Shown here piece after piece: positions 5,920 to 5,962 of a stretch of 5,962 nt of DNA. Source of the stretch: an uncultured Collinsella sp. GTDB taxonomy: Bacteria; Actinomycetota; Coriobacteriia; Coriobacteriales; Coriobacteriaceae. The notes beneath the pieces were generated by a model. The model saw nothing but the letters and a program-made list of their open reading frames with translations, was not told the DNA's origin and searched no databases. The translations under genes were made by a program, and so were the position numbers. How positions within the stretch are numbered: position 1 is the stretch's first letter; each line of letters opens with the position of its first letter. The DNA is taken from positions 1 through 5,962 of the forward strand of contig UQWK01000079.1 in NCBI GenBank assembly GCA_900544725.1, written 5' to 3'.

Positions 5920-5962
5920 CCATGCTCACCACCTTGGCTCGATCAAGCAGGTCATCGGTAAA
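5906..5962 (-). CDS. recF: C-terminal end of probable RecF (partial, gene continues beyond right edge)
   Basis: Reading from the right edge on the minus strand gives 18 sense codons ending in TAA (5906-5908): FTDDLLDRAKVVSMGETC. The LLDRAKVV segment resembles the C-terminal part of RecF, the SMC-like ATPase that loads RecA at gaps through RecFOR. The main support is context: recF normally precedes DUF721 and gyrB in Actinomycetota. The frame overlaps the DUF721 start by 14 nt, which suggests translational coupling. The fragment is too short for a firm call. It is too short for its own ORF prediction and is partial at the window edge. Confidence 0.6.
   Translation of the reverse strand, partial: FTDDLLDRAKVVSMGETC

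Noticed and set aside
1..5962. CRISPR array, insertion sequence, transposase, prophage or DnaA-box cluster
   Set aside because: No regularly spaced repeats, no transposase motifs and no TTATCCACA-like boxes were seen; the oriC itself is probably to the right, beyond the window.

Overview
This window is a GC-rich bacterial chromosomal segment that holds part of the replication-initiation gene neighbourhood, read entirely from the minus strand. In transcription order (right to left) it contains the last codons of a probable recF, a DUF721/DciA-like gene, gyrB and gyrA. The order recF - DUF721 - gyrB - gyrA is the classic arrangement near oriC in Actinomycetota. GC-rich codon use, a Glu at the second quinolone hot spot of GyrA, a long acidic N-terminal extension on GyrA and GTG starts on all three complete genes fit a GC-rich actinobacterium. 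My best guess is class Coriobacteriia (Collinsella-like), but this is an inference from protein appearance, not a database match.

Right part (5250-5962): the recF end overlaps the DUF721 start by 14 nt, so these two are probably translationally coupled. DUF721 is followed by a strong intrinsic terminator. gyrB therefore probably starts a new transcription unit, although its promoter is weak-looking and crowded into about 50 nt.

Middle part (299-5250): gyrB and gyrA encode the two subunits of DNA gyrase (A2B2), which introduces negative supercoils. Both are intact, with all catalytic residues visible. They are separated by 179 nt that lack an intrinsic terminator but hold a large imperfect palindrome beginning one nucleotide after the gyrB stop. 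A possible 8-codon leader ORF lies between this structure and gyrA.

Left part (1-298): no protein gene is convincing here. It holds the gyrA intrinsic terminator, a striking nested inverted repeat with 34-nt arms that differ at one position, and a good minus-strand sigma70-type promoter with an A-tract upstream of its -35. That promoter fires off the left edge toward an unseen gene or stable-RNA operon. The nested palindrome and the gyrB-gyrA intercistronic structure are the parts least explained by routine annotation; the genes themselves are housekeeping.
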